NCBI GenBank assembly: GCA_004799545.1
Contig: SSMU01000005.1
Location: forward strand, 62,001-126,000
Source of the DNA: Phenylobacterium sp.
GTDB taxonomy: Bacteria; Pseudomonadota; Alphaproteobacteria; Caulobacterales; Caulobacteraceae
Length of the DNA stretch: 64,000 nucleotides
Reading direction: 5' to 3'
Made by a program: the position numbers and the translations under genes. Shown here one piece after another: positions 18,090 to 27,145 of the stretch. The notes beneath the pieces were generated by a model that was not told the DNA's origin, searched no databases, and was given only the letters and a program-made list of their open reading frames with translations. The number at the start of each line of letters is the position of its first letter. Positions within the stretch are counted from its first letter, which is position 1.

Positions 18090-18258
18090 CTTGGTGGCGA
18101 AAGCCGCGCTCGATCCCCGTCTGACCCGTTGGGGGGACTTCAGCCTTTGCAGGGCCGCGCCCTCGGAAACCCGCGCTGGCCGACGGGTCGCGGACCTCGG
18201 CGTTTGATGATTCCGACAGCGGTTGCTAGGTTCGAAAATCGAGCGCGGAGACATCGAC

Positions 18259-19383
18259 GTGAAATCCGACTGGTTCCGACGCTGGCTGCTCCCGGGGCTT
18301 GCCTTCAAGGCGGTGGTGATCGGCGGCGGCTACGCCACCGGCCGGGAGCTGGCGTCCTACTTCCTGCCCAGCGGGCCCTGGGGTGGGCTGATGGCGATGC
18401 TCCTGGCGACGGCGATCTGGAGCCTGGTCTGCGCGGTCACCTTCCTGTTCGCCCTGCGCACCACGAGCCGCGACTACCGGACCTTCTTCAAGAACCTCCT
18501 GGGTCGCTTCTGGCCGGTCTATGAGATCGCCTATCTGGCCGCCCTGATGGTGATCCTGTCGGCCTTCGCCGCATCGGCCGGCGCGATCGGCGCCGCGGTG
18601 TTCGGCCTGCCGCCGATCGCAGGCGCCCTGGCGCTGATGGCCCTGATCACCCTGTTCGCCGCCCTCGGCAACGAGTCGGTCGAGCAGCTGTTCAAATACG
18701 TCTCCTTCCTGCTCTACGGCACCTATGCGGTGTTCGTGGTGCTGTCCTTCCTGAAGTTCGGCGGCCGCATCGGCGCGGCCTTCGCCGCCGAGACCCCGAC
18801 GACGGGCTGGGCCTTGGGCGGGCTGACCTACGCGGGCTACAATATCATCGGGGCGATCATCATCCTGCCGGTGACCCGCCACCTGACCTCGAAGAAGGAC
18901 GCGGTGGTCGCGGGCCTGCTGGCCGGGCCCCTGGCGATGATCCCGGCCTTCCTGTTCTTCATCGTGATGTCCGGCTTCTACCCGACCATCGGCCAGCAGG
19001 TGCTGCCGTCGGACTTCCTGCTGGGTCAGCTGGGCCTGCCGGCCTTCCGTATCCTGTTCCAGGTGATGATCTTCGCGGCGCTCCTGGAGAGCGGCACCGG
19101 CGGGGTCCACGCCATCAACGAGCGCATCGCCCAGGCCTACCAGCGCGGCGGGGACCGCATCTTCGCCAAGCCGATGCGGCTGGCGGTGACGGTGGCGATC
19201 CTCGCGGGCTCGGTGTTCGTCGCCGACCGCGTCGGCCTGGTGAGCCTGATCGCCGACGGCTACCGCTACCTGGCCTACGTCTTGCTGGCGATCTACGTGG
19301 CGCCGCTCCTGACCCTCGGCGTCTGGAAGCTGTCGCGGCCCGTCGCCACGACCGGCCTTTCGCAGCCCGAACCGGCCACCTGA
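18259..19383 (+). CDS. YkvI-family integral membrane protein
   Basis: A 374-residue inner-membrane protein with about ten hydrophobic helices and an APC-superfamily-like start (PGLAFKAVVIGGGYATGRELASYFLPSG). The glycine-rich first helix GGGYATGRE and the later GTGGVHAINERI are typical of the uncharacterised YkvI group. It may be a secondary transporter of amino acids or small peptides, but no substrate is established. The GTG at 18259 is chosen for GGAG 8 bases upstream; the TTG at 18223 is less likely. It is convergent with the next gene, with a 6-base gap. Confidence 0.82.
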   Translation: MKSDWFRRWLLPGLAFKAVVIGGGYATGRELASYFLPSGPWGGLMAMLLATAIWSLVCAVTFLFALRTTSRDYRTFFKNLLGRFWPVYEIAYLAALMVILSAFAASAGAIGAAVFGLPPIAGALALMALITLFAALGNESVEQLFKYVSFLLYGTYAVFVVLSFLKFGGRIGAAFAAETPTTGWALGGLTYAGYNIIGAIIILPVTRHLTSKKDAVVAGLLAGPLAMIPAFLFFIVMSGFYPTIGQQVLPSDFLLGQLGLPAFRILFQVMIFAALLESGTGGVHAINERIAQAYQRGGDRIFAKPMRLAVTVAILAGSVFVADRVGLVSLIADGYRYLAYVLLAIYVAPLLTLGVWKLSRPVATTGLSQPEPAT

Positions 19384-19389
19384 GGCGGC

Positions 19390-21021
19390 CTAGCGCGCCG
19401 TCACGGCCGCCGGCTTCACCTTGCTGAAGTCCAGGTCCTGGTAGTCGAAGCTGAAGTCGGTGGTGGGCGACAGCGGCGCCATGGTCATGCCGCTGACGGC
19501 ACCGTCCAGGCCGGTGCGGAAGTTCACCAGGGCGTCGGCCTTCAGGGTCCGGTCGTCCCAGCGCACGGCGAAGACATTGCCCTTCATGACCTGCAGGTCG
19601 CCCTGCATGCCGGCGGTGCGGCTGAAGATCATCCGCAGCTTGTCGCCCTGCTTCTTGACCGTCACGTCGCCCCGCCAGGGGTCGTGATAGATCCCCTCGT
19701 AGGCCTCCAGCGGCAGGAAGGCGTGGCCGCCGGCCGCCTGGATCGCGGCGTTGGCGTCACGATCCGCCGCCAGCTCCTGCTTGGCGCCCTCGGCTTCCCG
19801 CTGCGCCCAGATGGCGACCCAGTCGCGCTTCGGCTTGCCGAGCATGGCGTCGAGCAGGCTTTGCATCATCGCCGACATGGCCGGCCCGCTCTGCTGGTTG
19901 GTGAGCACGATGACGCCGGTGTGCTGTTCGGGCAGCAGGGAGACGTAGCTGACCATGCCTACGAGGCCGCCGGTGTGCCAGACGCGCTCGGCGCCCTCAT
20001 AGTCCTCGAGGAAGAAGGCCAGGCCGTAGTTGCGGAAGTGGGTCTCCGTCGTCGCCGCCGACTCCGGCAGCGGGGTGATGATGGTCTGCGGCGTCCACAT
20101 CTCGCGGTGGCGGGCGGCGCTGAACAGCGGCGAGCCGTCCTTCAAACGGCCGTCGGCGAGCTGCAGCTCGGCCCAGGCGGCCATGCCGCTGGCGTTGCAT
20201 TCGATGGAGCCGGCCGGATCGTAGGCGGTGCTCGGGTCGGGGGTGACCACCACCGGCTTGTCGCCAACCACCACGTGCGGCATGGCCACGTTCCGATTGC
20301 CGGCGGTGAGGCTGAAGGTGGCCGCGCAGCCGGTCCCTAGCCGGTCCAGGATGCGGGTCTGGACGAAGGTCTCCCAGCTGACCCCGGTGAGGGTGGGGAT
20401 CAGCTCGCCAGCGACAATATAGAGCAGGTTGTCGTAGGCGAACTTCGACCGGAAGCTCGAGGCCGGCGGGAAGTAGCGCAGATTGTGGATGATCTCCGCG
20501 CGGGTGAAGTCGCTGGCCGGGAACAGCATCAGATCGCCCGAGCCCAGGCCCAGGCCGCTGCGGTGGGTGAGCAGGTCGCGGATGGTCAGCTCGCGCGTCA
20601 CATAGGGGTCGGAGAGACGGAAGCCGGGCAGCCGGTCGATCACCTTGTCGTCCCAGCCGAGCTTGCCCTCGTCCACCAGCATGGCCAGGGCCGCGACGGT
20701 GAAGGCCTTGGTGTTGGAGCCGATGCCGAACAGGGTGTCCGCATCCACCTTGTCCGGCTGGCCCGCGGCGCGGACGCCGTAGCCCTTGGCGAACAGCACC
20801 TTGCCGTCCTTGACGATAGCCACCGACATGCCGGGCACATCGAAGGTCTGCTGGATGCGGGCGGCGAGGCGGTCGATGTCCTGCGGCTGGGCGCCCGGCG
20901 GCAGCCCGGGGGCGGCGGGACTCGCGGCCCAGCTCGGCGACGCGAGCGCGAGGCCGAGGGCGCAGGCCAGGGCGCGGCCGAGGTGGCGGGCCGTGGTCGA
21001 GGCGATGTGCGGGACGGGCAT
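19390..21021 (-). CDS. Serine hydrolase (beta-lactamase family) with C-terminal DUF3471-like domain
   Basis: A 543-residue exported protein. A signal peptide occupies residues 1-32 (cleavage at SWAAS). The beta-lactamase-fold domain carries SNTK (SxxK), YDN (Y-x-N) and HTGG. After about residue 400 a lipocalin-like beta domain follows (LEAYEGIYHDPWRGDVTVKKQG...), as in esterase EstB/LACTB relatives with DUF3471. Such proteins are often D-peptidases or esterases. It lies 21 bases downstream of the S9 peptidase stop on the same strand and is probably co-transcribed with it. Confidence 0.88.
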   Translation of the reverse strand: MPVPHIASTTARHLGRALACALGLALASPSWAASPAAPGLPPGAQPQDIDRLAARIQQTFDVPGMSVAIVKDGKVLFAKGYGVRAAGQPDKVDADTLFGIGSNTKAFTVAALAMLVDEGKLGWDDKVIDRLPGFRLSDPYVTRELTIRDLLTHRSGLGLGSGDLMLFPASDFTRAEIIHNLRYFPPASSFRSKFAYDNLLYIVAGELIPTLTGVSWETFVQTRILDRLGTGCAATFSLTAGNRNVAMPHVVVGDKPVVVTPDPSTAYDPAGSIECNASGMAAWAELQLADGRLKDGSPLFSAARHREMWTPQTIITPLPESAATTETHFRNYGLAFFLEDYEGAERVWHTGGLVGMVSYVSLLPEQHTGVIVLTNQQSGPAMSAMMQSLLDAMLGKPKRDWVAIWAQREAEGAKQELAADRDANAAIQAAGGHAFLPLEAYEGIYHDPWRGDVTVKKQGDKLRMIFSRTAGMQGDLQVMKGNVFAVRWDDRTLKADALVNFRTGLDGAVSGMTMAPLSPTTDFSFDYQDLDFSKVKPAAVTAR

Positions 21022-21042
21022 GGTGGCGGCTCCCCTCGAGCT

Positions 21043-23187
21043 CTAGCGATGCGCTGCCGGCGGCTGACCGGGCTGCAGGTGGCGGGCGAAGAAGTCGTCC
21101 GCGGCGTGGAAGAAGCGCAGCCACGACTCCCCGCGCAGCAGGTCGTGGATCTCGTCCGGCAGGATCAGCTGCTCGAACTCGACGTGGCGCTGACGCAGGG
21201 CCTCGACCAGCTCCACGGTCTGGGAGAAGGGCACGTTGCGGTCGTCGTCGGCGTGGATCAGCAGCACCGGCGAGGTCCACTTGTCGATGGTCCCCATGGG
21301 CGAGGACGCCCGGGCCAACTCCGCCGCGCCCGGGGCGGACCCCGGGCCGAGGCCGGCCCCGATGGTGCTCCAGTCGTGGACCCCGGCGTAGTCGACGCCG
21401 GCGGCCAAGAGGTCCGAAGCCCGCGCCAGGCCGAGCGCGGTCATCAGGCCGCCGTAGCTGCCGCCCCAGATGCCGATCCGCTTGGGATCCACGTCGGGCC
21501 GGCCGCGCAGGTATTGGGCGGCGCCCAGGATGTCGTTCACCTCGCTGCCGCCGGCCGGGCCGAACTTCAGCGCCTCACGGAAGTCGAGGCCGTAGCCGCT
21601 GCCGCCGCGGTAGTTGACCGACAGCACCACGTAGCCCTCGTCGGCCAGGTATTGGTTGAGGCCGTACATGTAGGTGTAGGCGTCCATCGGATGCCAGCCG
21701 AGCAGCATCTGGCGGGTCGGGCCGCCGTGGAAGAACAGGATGGCCGGGCCGCGGGCGGGCCGCCCGTTGCGCGGCAGGAACAGCTGGCCGTGGATCGTCT
21801 GGCCGTCGGGGGATGTGAAGATCACGGGCTTGGGTTCGGAGAACCGCGCGTCGGGGAAATCGGCCGGCATCGCCGCCGGCGCCAGGTCGACCAGGCGAGT
21901 CGAACCGGCCAGCCAGACGGGGTGGATCGGCTTTCGCCAATCGCTGTGCAGGGCCATCACCTGGCCGTCGCTGGCCACCACCGGATTGTCCTCGATGGTC
22001 GGCCCCTGGGTGAGCGGTCGCGGCGCGGCGTCGCCGACGCCGAGCGTCCAGACGTGGCGATGGTCGATGTCATCCTGGTTCGCGGAATAGACGATCCGCT
22101 TGCGGTCACCGCTTAGGGTGGCGCTGAACACCTCGAAGTCACCATGGGTCAGCCGGGTCGCCGGCCCGCCGGCGGCGGCGACGGCGTAGAGCTGCATCCA
22201 GCCGCTGCGCTCCCAGGGAAACACCAGCCGGCCGTCGGCGGTCCACATCAGGGTCTGGTCGGACTCCAGCGGATGGAAGGCGCTGCCGGGACCGGGGTTG
22301 GCGGTCCAGACGCTGCGCGCCGCGCCCGTGGCGGCGTCGGCGATCCACAGCGACCAGGGCTGCGCCTCACGGCTGTCGGCGAAGGGCCGGGCCTGGCCGG
22401 CCGCCAGGCGCACATAGGCGAGGCTGCGGCCGTCCGGCGACCACACCGGCGACATGTCCCGATCGACGCTGGGGCCGAGCCAGACGAGGGCCTTGGCGGC
22501 GAAATCGTAGACGCCGATCAGGCTGTGGTCGCCACGCCGGCTGACGAAGGCCAGGCGGCCGCCATCGGGCGACCAGGTGACACCCTCGCTGCGGCCACGA
22601 TCGTGGATCAGCTGGGTCGGCGGGTCGCCGGCGGCCAGGGGCGCGATCCAGATCTGGTCGGCCAGGATGTAGGCGACCACATCGCCGCGCGGTGAGACGG
22701 CGGCGGTGTGTCCGGGCCCGATCCGCCGCGGCGCGCCGTCGAGCGAGGCCGCCCAGACCTCCTGCCCGACCCCGCCGGAGGGGCGGCTCAGCGCATTGAC
22801 CGGGCCGCCGCCCTCCAGGCTGCCGCCGCGCGAATAGACCAGCTGGCGGCCGTCGGGCGCCCAGTTCAGTTCGCCCAGGTCATAGCCGTCGTCGCCCACA
22901 TAGCTGGTGATCGGCCGCGCGGCGTAGGCGCTGTTCGCGCCCGGCCCGGCGATCCAGACGTTGCGGCTGCCGCCCTGGTCGTAGACCCAGGCGACGCGGC
23001 CCCCCTGCCCCGCGGCCACGAGGTCGGAGGGGAACGGGGCGCTGAGCACCTGCTCGATGCTGAAATCGTGGCCGGGGGGCTTGGGCGCGGCGGTCGCAGG
23101 TTGCGCCGCCAGGGTCGCGGCGAGCGCCGCCGCGGCGGCGATCCCCGTCAGCGTGGCGAGGCGTGGGTGTCGGGGAAGCTTGGACAT
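21043..23187 (-). CDS. S9-family prolyl oligopeptidase/dipeptidyl peptidase
   Basis: A 714-residue exported serine peptidase. A signal peptide occupies residues ~1-33 (ATLAAQPATAAP). A beta-propeller with repeated WSPDGGRLAF-like blades spans ~40-440. The C-terminal alpha/beta hydrolase has the nucleophile in GGSYGG (~577), Asp in HADDDRNVPF (~644) and His in DEIHDLL (~680). The ATG at 23187 is chosen because the signal peptide starts there; the ORF start at 23247 would overlap the upstream gene. It runs in a same-strand series with the cyclodeaminase-like gene (37-base gap) and the downstream serine hydrolase, suggesting a peptide-processing operon. Confidence 0.9.
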   Translation of the reverse strand: MSKLPRHPRLATLTGIAAAAALAATLAAQPATAAPKPPGHDFSIEQVLSAPFPSDLVAAGQGGRVAWVYDQGGSRNVWIAGPGANSAYAARPITSYVGDDGYDLGELNWAPDGRQLVYSRGGSLEGGGPVNALSRPSGGVGQEVWAASLDGAPRRIGPGHTAAVSPRGDVVAYILADQIWIAPLAAGDPPTQLIHDRGRSEGVTWSPDGGRLAFVSRRGDHSLIGVYDFAAKALVWLGPSVDRDMSPVWSPDGRSLAYVRLAAGQARPFADSREAQPWSLWIADAATGAARSVWTANPGPGSAFHPLESDQTLMWTADGRLVFPWERSGWMQLYAVAAAGGPATRLTHGDFEVFSATLSGDRKRIVYSANQDDIDHRHVWTLGVGDAAPRPLTQGPTIEDNPVVASDGQVMALHSDWRKPIHPVWLAGSTRLVDLAPAAMPADFPDARFSEPKPVIFTSPDGQTIHGQLFLPRNGRPARGPAILFFHGGPTRQMLLGWHPMDAYTYMYGLNQYLADEGYVVLSVNYRGGSGYGLDFREALKFGPAGGSEVNDILGAAQYLRGRPDVDPKRIGIWGGSYGGLMTALGLARASDLLAAGVDYAGVHDWSTIGAGLGPGSAPGAAELARASSPMGTIDKWTSPVLLIHADDDRNVPFSQTVELVEALRQRHVEFEQLILPDEIHDLLRGESWLRFFHAADDFFARHLQPGQPPAAHR

Positions 23188-23224
23188 CTTGCGGAACCTT
23201 AAAGCTTGGTGCGTCCTGCGACGC

Positions 23225-24172
23225 TTACGAATGGGCTTGGAGGACATGCCAGCCGCTCCACAGGTCCTGGGCGACGCAGCCGAGGGACTTGTAGGCGGTG
23301 ATCTCCGTGGCGGAGCGGCGCCCGGCGACAGCGCCCAACAGCACCTCGCCGATCTCGCCCACGATGTGGCTGTCGTCGACCCGGCCGGCGGCGCGGGCGC
23401 GGACGAACTCGGCGCCCTGGGCGAGCACGTTCTCGCGGCTGTCGACGAAGAAGCGCGACCGCGCCACCAGGTCGTCGTCCACCTCGGTCGGGCCGGCGCG
23501 GCTGGAGCCGACGAGGTTCACGTGGACCCCCTCGGAGAGCCAGGCCCCGAGCAGGATGGGCTCGGCGGCCGCGGTGGTCGTGCAGATGATGTCGGCCTGG
23601 CCGGCCGCCGTCGGCAGGTCGGCGGCGACCTCGGCGGCGAGGCCGTCGTGGGCCAGCTCGTCGGCCAGGGCCTGGGCGCGCGCTGGGTTGCGTCCCCAGA
23701 GCATGATGCGGCTGAGCGGCCGGACGCCGGCGATGGCCCGCACATGGGCGTCGGCCTGCTCGCCGGTCCCCAGCACCAGGAGGCGATGGGCGTCGGGCCG
23801 GGCCAGGACGTCGGTGGCCAGCGCGCTCGCCGCCGCGGTGCGGATGCGGGTGATCTCGCCGGCGTCGAGCACGCCGAGCGGCGCCCCGGTCTGCGGATCG
23901 AACAGCACCACCACGCCCTGGTGGGACGGCAGGCTTGAGCCCTCCGGCTGGTGGAAGACGCTGATCAGCTTGGCGCCGAAGCGGCCGTCGGCGGCGGCCC
24001 CGGGCATGATCCCGAAGGCCCCCTTGCCGCCGGCCAAGGGCAGGATCTGCCGCGCCGGCTGGCTGATACCGCCGCTCGAGACCGCGGTCATCGCCTCGCG
24101 CATCAGCGTCACGCAGGTCTCGAAACTGAGCGCCCGGCGGATGTCCTCGCGGCCGAAGAACTTGGGCGGCAT
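23225..24172 (-). CDS. Ornithine cyclodeaminase/mu-crystallin family protein
   Basis: A 315-residue cytoplasmic NAD(P)-dependent enzyme. Characteristic segments are FGAKLISVFHQPEG, GVLDAGEITRIRTAAASALATDVLARPDA and the Rossmann motif VLGTGEQADAHVRAI (GxGxQ type), ending in the GEVLLGAV block. Family members include ornithine cyclodeaminase, alanine dehydrogenase and imine (ketimine) reductases. The ornithine-specific residues cannot be judged by eye, so the substrate is open. It starts 7 bases after the upstream membrane-anchored serine hydrolase, indicating a shared transcript with the S9 peptidase genes. Confidence 0.88.
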   Translation of the reverse strand: MPPKFFGREDIRRALSFETCVTLMREAMTAVSSGGISQPARQILPLAGGKGAFGIMPGAAADGRFGAKLISVFHQPEGSSLPSHQGVVVLFDPQTGAPLGVLDAGEITRIRTAAASALATDVLARPDAHRLLVLGTGEQADAHVRAIAGVRPLSRIMLWGRNPARAQALADELAHDGLAAEVAADLPTAAGQADIICTTTAAAEPILLGAWLSEGVHVNLVGSSRAGPTEVDDDLVARSRFFVDSRENVLAQGAEFVRARAAGRVDDSHIVGEIGEVLLGAVAGRRSATEITAYKSLGCVAQDLWSGWHVLQAHS

Positions 24173-24179
24173 GGCGACC

Positions 24180-26204
24180 TCAGTAGGCGATGCGCCAAGT
24201 GATCAGGTGCAGGCTGAGCGTGAACCACACGCAGGCCACGCAGGCGATGGCGATCAGCACGCTGGAGACCTTGGCCCACCAGCCGCGCGACTTGTCAGGG
24301 AACACCACGGCCACGTTGGCCAGGGCCGCGAGCGCGCCCACCGCACCGACCAGGCCGACCAGCTGGATCAGCCGGATGACCCAGTCGTTGCCGCTGGAGA
24401 ACCACTGGACGTCCTTCTGCGACAGGAACCAGAACCACAGGCCGGCGAACAGGATGTCGACGACGCAGACGGCCCGGGTGAGCCGGTAGAGCAAGGCCGG
24501 GCGGCCGGTCAGCGTGAAGCTGTGGCCGTAGCGCCAGCGGATGAAGGCGGCCAGGGGCCAGGTCAGGGCGGCGATCAGCAGGATGGCCAGCGACAGGTAG
24601 AACAGCGGCACGTTCCAGGTGGCCGACATGGCCGACGACACCGGCTGCAGCGAGAGCACGGGCGGAAGGTCATCCGACATGATCCGCACCACCTTGCCGT
24701 CCTCGACGACCGCGGCCATCCGGCTCTCGCCGCCCACCTCCTGGTACTGGAACGGCCCGATCTCGCGCCAGTGTTTGGGCTGGTTGTTCACCCCACGGAA
24801 GCTGGAGACCGTCACCACGCCGGCCGGATCGGCGGTGACCTTCGACTGACCCAGCAGGAAGTTGGCGATCCGCAGCCAGCCGGAGTCGGAACGGCGGCTG
24901 TCGATATAGTGGCCCGACAGGGTGTGGCCGTCGGCCTTGGCGTCCTTCCAAGTCGCCGCCTCCGGCGCGGCCGGGGCCGGGAAATAGCGGTCGGTGAAGC
25001 CGCGGAAGACCGTGGTGCGGATGTTGTGCGTCGCCCCCATGGCGCCGGCGCTGTTGAACGAGATGAACAGGCCGACGTGGTCGTCGAGATAGAGGTGCAT
25101 GTCGCTGTGGAACAGGTTCAGGTCGCCGGCGTGGCCGATGACCCGGTGGCCGTTGCCGGGCTCCTGGTAGAAGCCCAGCGCCATGCCGGGCAGCGAGGGC
25201 ACGGGCTTGAATTGCGGGCTGTGCATCAGCTCGGCGGTCTTGGCGTCGAGGATGCGCTGGCCCTGGTACTCGCCGTCCTGCAGGTGGGCGATCATGAACC
25301 GGGCCATGTCGCCGCCGCTGGTGGCCAGCGCGCCGGCCGGCGACTCACCGACCAGTTCGTAGGGACCGGGCGGCTGGGAGGCCACGCGATAGCCCTTGGC
25401 CATGTTCGCCGACCGGCCCGCCGGCAGCGGCTGGGTGAAGGTCGAATGGGTCATCCCGAGGGGCGCGAAGATGTGCTTGGCGACATAGGCGTCGAACGGC
25501 TCGCCCGACAGACGCTGGACGATGTAGCCGGCGAGCGAGGCGCCGTAGTTCGAATAGGCCGGCGTCGTGCCGGGCGGGAAGATCCGCGCCGGGATCGCGG
25601 TCTTCATCAGCGTCTCGAGGCTCTTGAGGCGGGCCGGATCCTTGACGATGAGGTCCTTGGCCGCGTCGGAGAAGCCGGCCGAATGGGTCATCAGGTTGCG
25701 CATGGTGACCGGCTTGCCCTCGAAGGGCGGGATCTTGAAATCGAGGTACTGGTTGACGTCGGCGTCGAGGTCGATCTTGCCCGCCTCCACCTGCTGCATC
25801 ACCGCCGTCCACATGAACGTCTTGGAGATCGAGCCGGGCCGGAACAGAGTGGTCTCCGGATCCACCGGCTTGCGGGCCTTGATGTCGGCGAGGCCGTAGC
25901 CGCGCTCGAACAGCACCTGGCCGTCCTTGACGATCACGATCACCGCGCCGGCGACGTCGCCGCGCTCGATGGCGTCGGGCAGCAGGCCGTCGAAATAGGC
26001 GCCGGCGTCCTCGGCGGTGAGGGCGTGGGCGCTCGGCGGCGTGGCGGCCGGCGGGCGGCTCGCGGCGTGTGAGGCCGGAGTCGGGACGGCGACGACCGGA
26101 CCGGCCGCCAATGTCGTGGGCGCCTGGGCGACCGGCGAGGCGGCAAAGCCGCAGAGGGCCACGAAGGTCACGCCAACCGCGGCGATCTTTGACAACAGGT
26201 TCAT
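24180..26204 (-). CDS. Serine hydrolase with C-terminal membrane domain (paralogue 1)
   Basis: A 674-residue protein with a signal peptide (residues 1-27) and an Ala/Pro linker to ~60. A periplasmic beta-lactamase-fold domain carries SISK (SxxK), YSN and HAGD. A beta-rich middle region follows. The C-terminal ~150 residues contain four or five transmembrane helices (VPLFYLSLAILLIAALTWPL onward), anchoring the enzyme in the inner membrane. It is a close paralogue of the gene at 35261-37261, sharing long identical stretches such as VMQQVEAGKIDLDADVNQYL. It is divergent from the XRE-cupin regulator and first in the operon with the cyclodeaminase and S9 peptidase. Confidence 0.88.
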   Translation of the reverse strand: MNLLSKIAAVGVTFVALCGFAASPVAQAPTTLAAGPVVAVPTPASHAASRPPAATPPSAHALTAEDAGAYFDGLLPDAIERGDVAGAVIVIVKDGQVLFERGYGLADIKARKPVDPETTLFRPGSISKTFMWTAVMQQVEAGKIDLDADVNQYLDFKIPPFEGKPVTMRNLMTHSAGFSDAAKDLIVKDPARLKSLETLMKTAIPARIFPPGTTPAYSNYGASLAGYIVQRLSGEPFDAYVAKHIFAPLGMTHSTFTQPLPAGRSANMAKGYRVASQPPGPYELVGESPAGALATSGGDMARFMIAHLQDGEYQGQRILDAKTAELMHSPQFKPVPSLPGMALGFYQEPGNGHRVIGHAGDLNLFHSDMHLYLDDHVGLFISFNSAGAMGATHNIRTTVFRGFTDRYFPAPAAPEAATWKDAKADGHTLSGHYIDSRRSDSGWLRIANFLLGQSKVTADPAGVVTVSSFRGVNNQPKHWREIGPFQYQEVGGESRMAAVVEDGKVVRIMSDDLPPVLSLQPVSSAMSATWNVPLFYLSLAILLIAALTWPLAAFIRWRYGHSFTLTGRPALLYRLTRAVCVVDILFAGLWFWFLSQKDVQWFSSGNDWVIRLIQLVGLVGAVGALAALANVAVVFPDKSRGWWAKVSSVLIAIACVACVWFTLSLHLITWRIAY

Positions 26205-26300
26205 CCCAAGCCCCCAGACGGTGAAGACACGCAGCCTTCCACCCGACGCCGGAGCGGCGCGAGGACCGTCGTCACGATCAGTTCATACGATTTCTCTTTT

Positions 26301-26328
26301 CGCAAGACGTTTCCAGTTTAGATATAAT
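26301..26328 (+). promoter_or_regulatory. Promoter of the XRE-cupin gene with candidate operator
   Basis: A consensus -10 TATAAT lies at 26323-26328. Directly upstream, CGCAAGACGTTTCCAG (26301-26316) partly matches the palindromic site 28592-28604 with flanks (11 of 16) and 32283-32298. It could be an autoregulatory operator between -35 and -10. The similarity is modest. Confidence 0.4.
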
Positions 26329-26330
26329 TC

Positions 26331-26357
26331 CCGCTCTCCGGGAAAATCGGAGAGCGG
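26331..26357. repeat. Perfect 10-bp inverted repeat in divergent region
   Basis: CCGCTCTCCG-GGAAAAT-CGGAGAGCGG, placed just downstream of the TATAAT of the XRE-cupin promoter. It would fold strongly in the 5' untranslated RNA of that gene, or serve as a binding site for a dimeric regulator. No T-tract follows. Confidence 0.6.
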
Positions 26358-26449
26358 AAGGCCGCGCGAACCGCCGGCGCGTCCGCGTCGGTTGGACCTC
26401 GCGGCCGGGCCCGTAGTAGGGTGTGCCATCAGATGCGGAGCCGAGGCGC

Positions 26450-27145
26450 GTGAACACCAAAGCAAAGCCGGGCTCGGTCCTGAAAAACCTCAGGCTCGCC
26501 AATGGCTGGACGCTGTCTGAGGTCAGCCGCAGGACCGGCCTGCCCGTCTCGACCCTGTCCAAGGTCGAAAACGACAAGATGTCGCTCAGCTACGACAAGC
26601 TGGCGCGGATCAGCCGCGGCCTGGAGATCGACATCGGCGTGCTGTTCTCCACGGAGGGGCCCGCCGCGCCGCTGAGCCTGGTCACCGGACGGCGCAGCAT
26701 CACCCGCGCCGGGGAAGGCCGGGTCATCGAGACCGAACCCTACGAGCACATCTATCCGGCCACCGACCTCTTGAATAAACGCTTCGTGCCGATCGTGGCG
26801 GAGATCCGCGCACGGTCGTTGTCGGAGTTCAGCGAGCTCATCCGGCACCCGGGCGAGGAGTTCACCTTCGTGCTCGAGGGTACGGTCGAGCTGCACACCG
26901 ACCTCTATGCGCCCGTGACCCTGGAGGTCGGCGACTCCATCTATTTCGACAGCGGCATGGGCCACGTCTACCTGTCCGCCGGCCCCGGACCCTGCCGGGT
27001 GCTGTCGATCTGTTCGGGCGAGGAATCCCAGCTGATCGCCGCCACGCGGGGCCCCGAAGCCGCCGCCGCCGCGTCCGACGCCGGGGAAAGCCCCGCGCCG
27101 CCCACCGTCAAGCGAGCGGATCGTCGACGCGCGGGTAGAAGCTGA
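26450..27145 (+). CDS. XRE-family regulator with C-terminal cupin domain
   Basis: A 231-residue regulator. The N-terminal Cro/CI-type helix-turn-helix (LKNLRLANGWTLSEVSRRTGLPVSTLSKVEN) is followed by a cupin_2 domain (PGEEFTFVLEGTVELHTD ... GDSIYFDSGMGHVY). Such proteins commonly sense an amino acid, amine or peptide-derived ligand. The GTG at 26450 is chosen as start with GAGG/GGAG upstream; a GTG at 26423 is possible. Its 3' end overlaps the convergent M81 gene by 38 bases, and the final residues are low-complexity. It sits between the serine hydrolase operon and the M81-MFS-oxidase cluster, so it likely controls one or both. Confidence 0.88.
   Translation: MNTKAKPGSVLKNLRLANGWTLSEVSRRTGLPVSTLSKVENDKMSLSYDKLARISRGLEIDIGVLFSTEGPAAPLSLVTGRRSITRAGEGRVIETEPYEHIYPATDLLNKRFVPIVAEIRARSLSEFSELIRHPGEEFTFVLEGTVELHTDLYAPVTLEVGDSIYFDSGMGHVYLSAGPGPCRVLSICSGEESQLIAATRGPEAAAAASDAGESPAPPTVKRADRRRAGRS

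Noticed and set aside
23298..26072. 924-residue plus-strand open frame opposite the cyclodeaminase and serine hydrolase
   Set aside because: Antisense shadow with no recognisable domain; the minus-strand proteins carry complete catalytic motifs.
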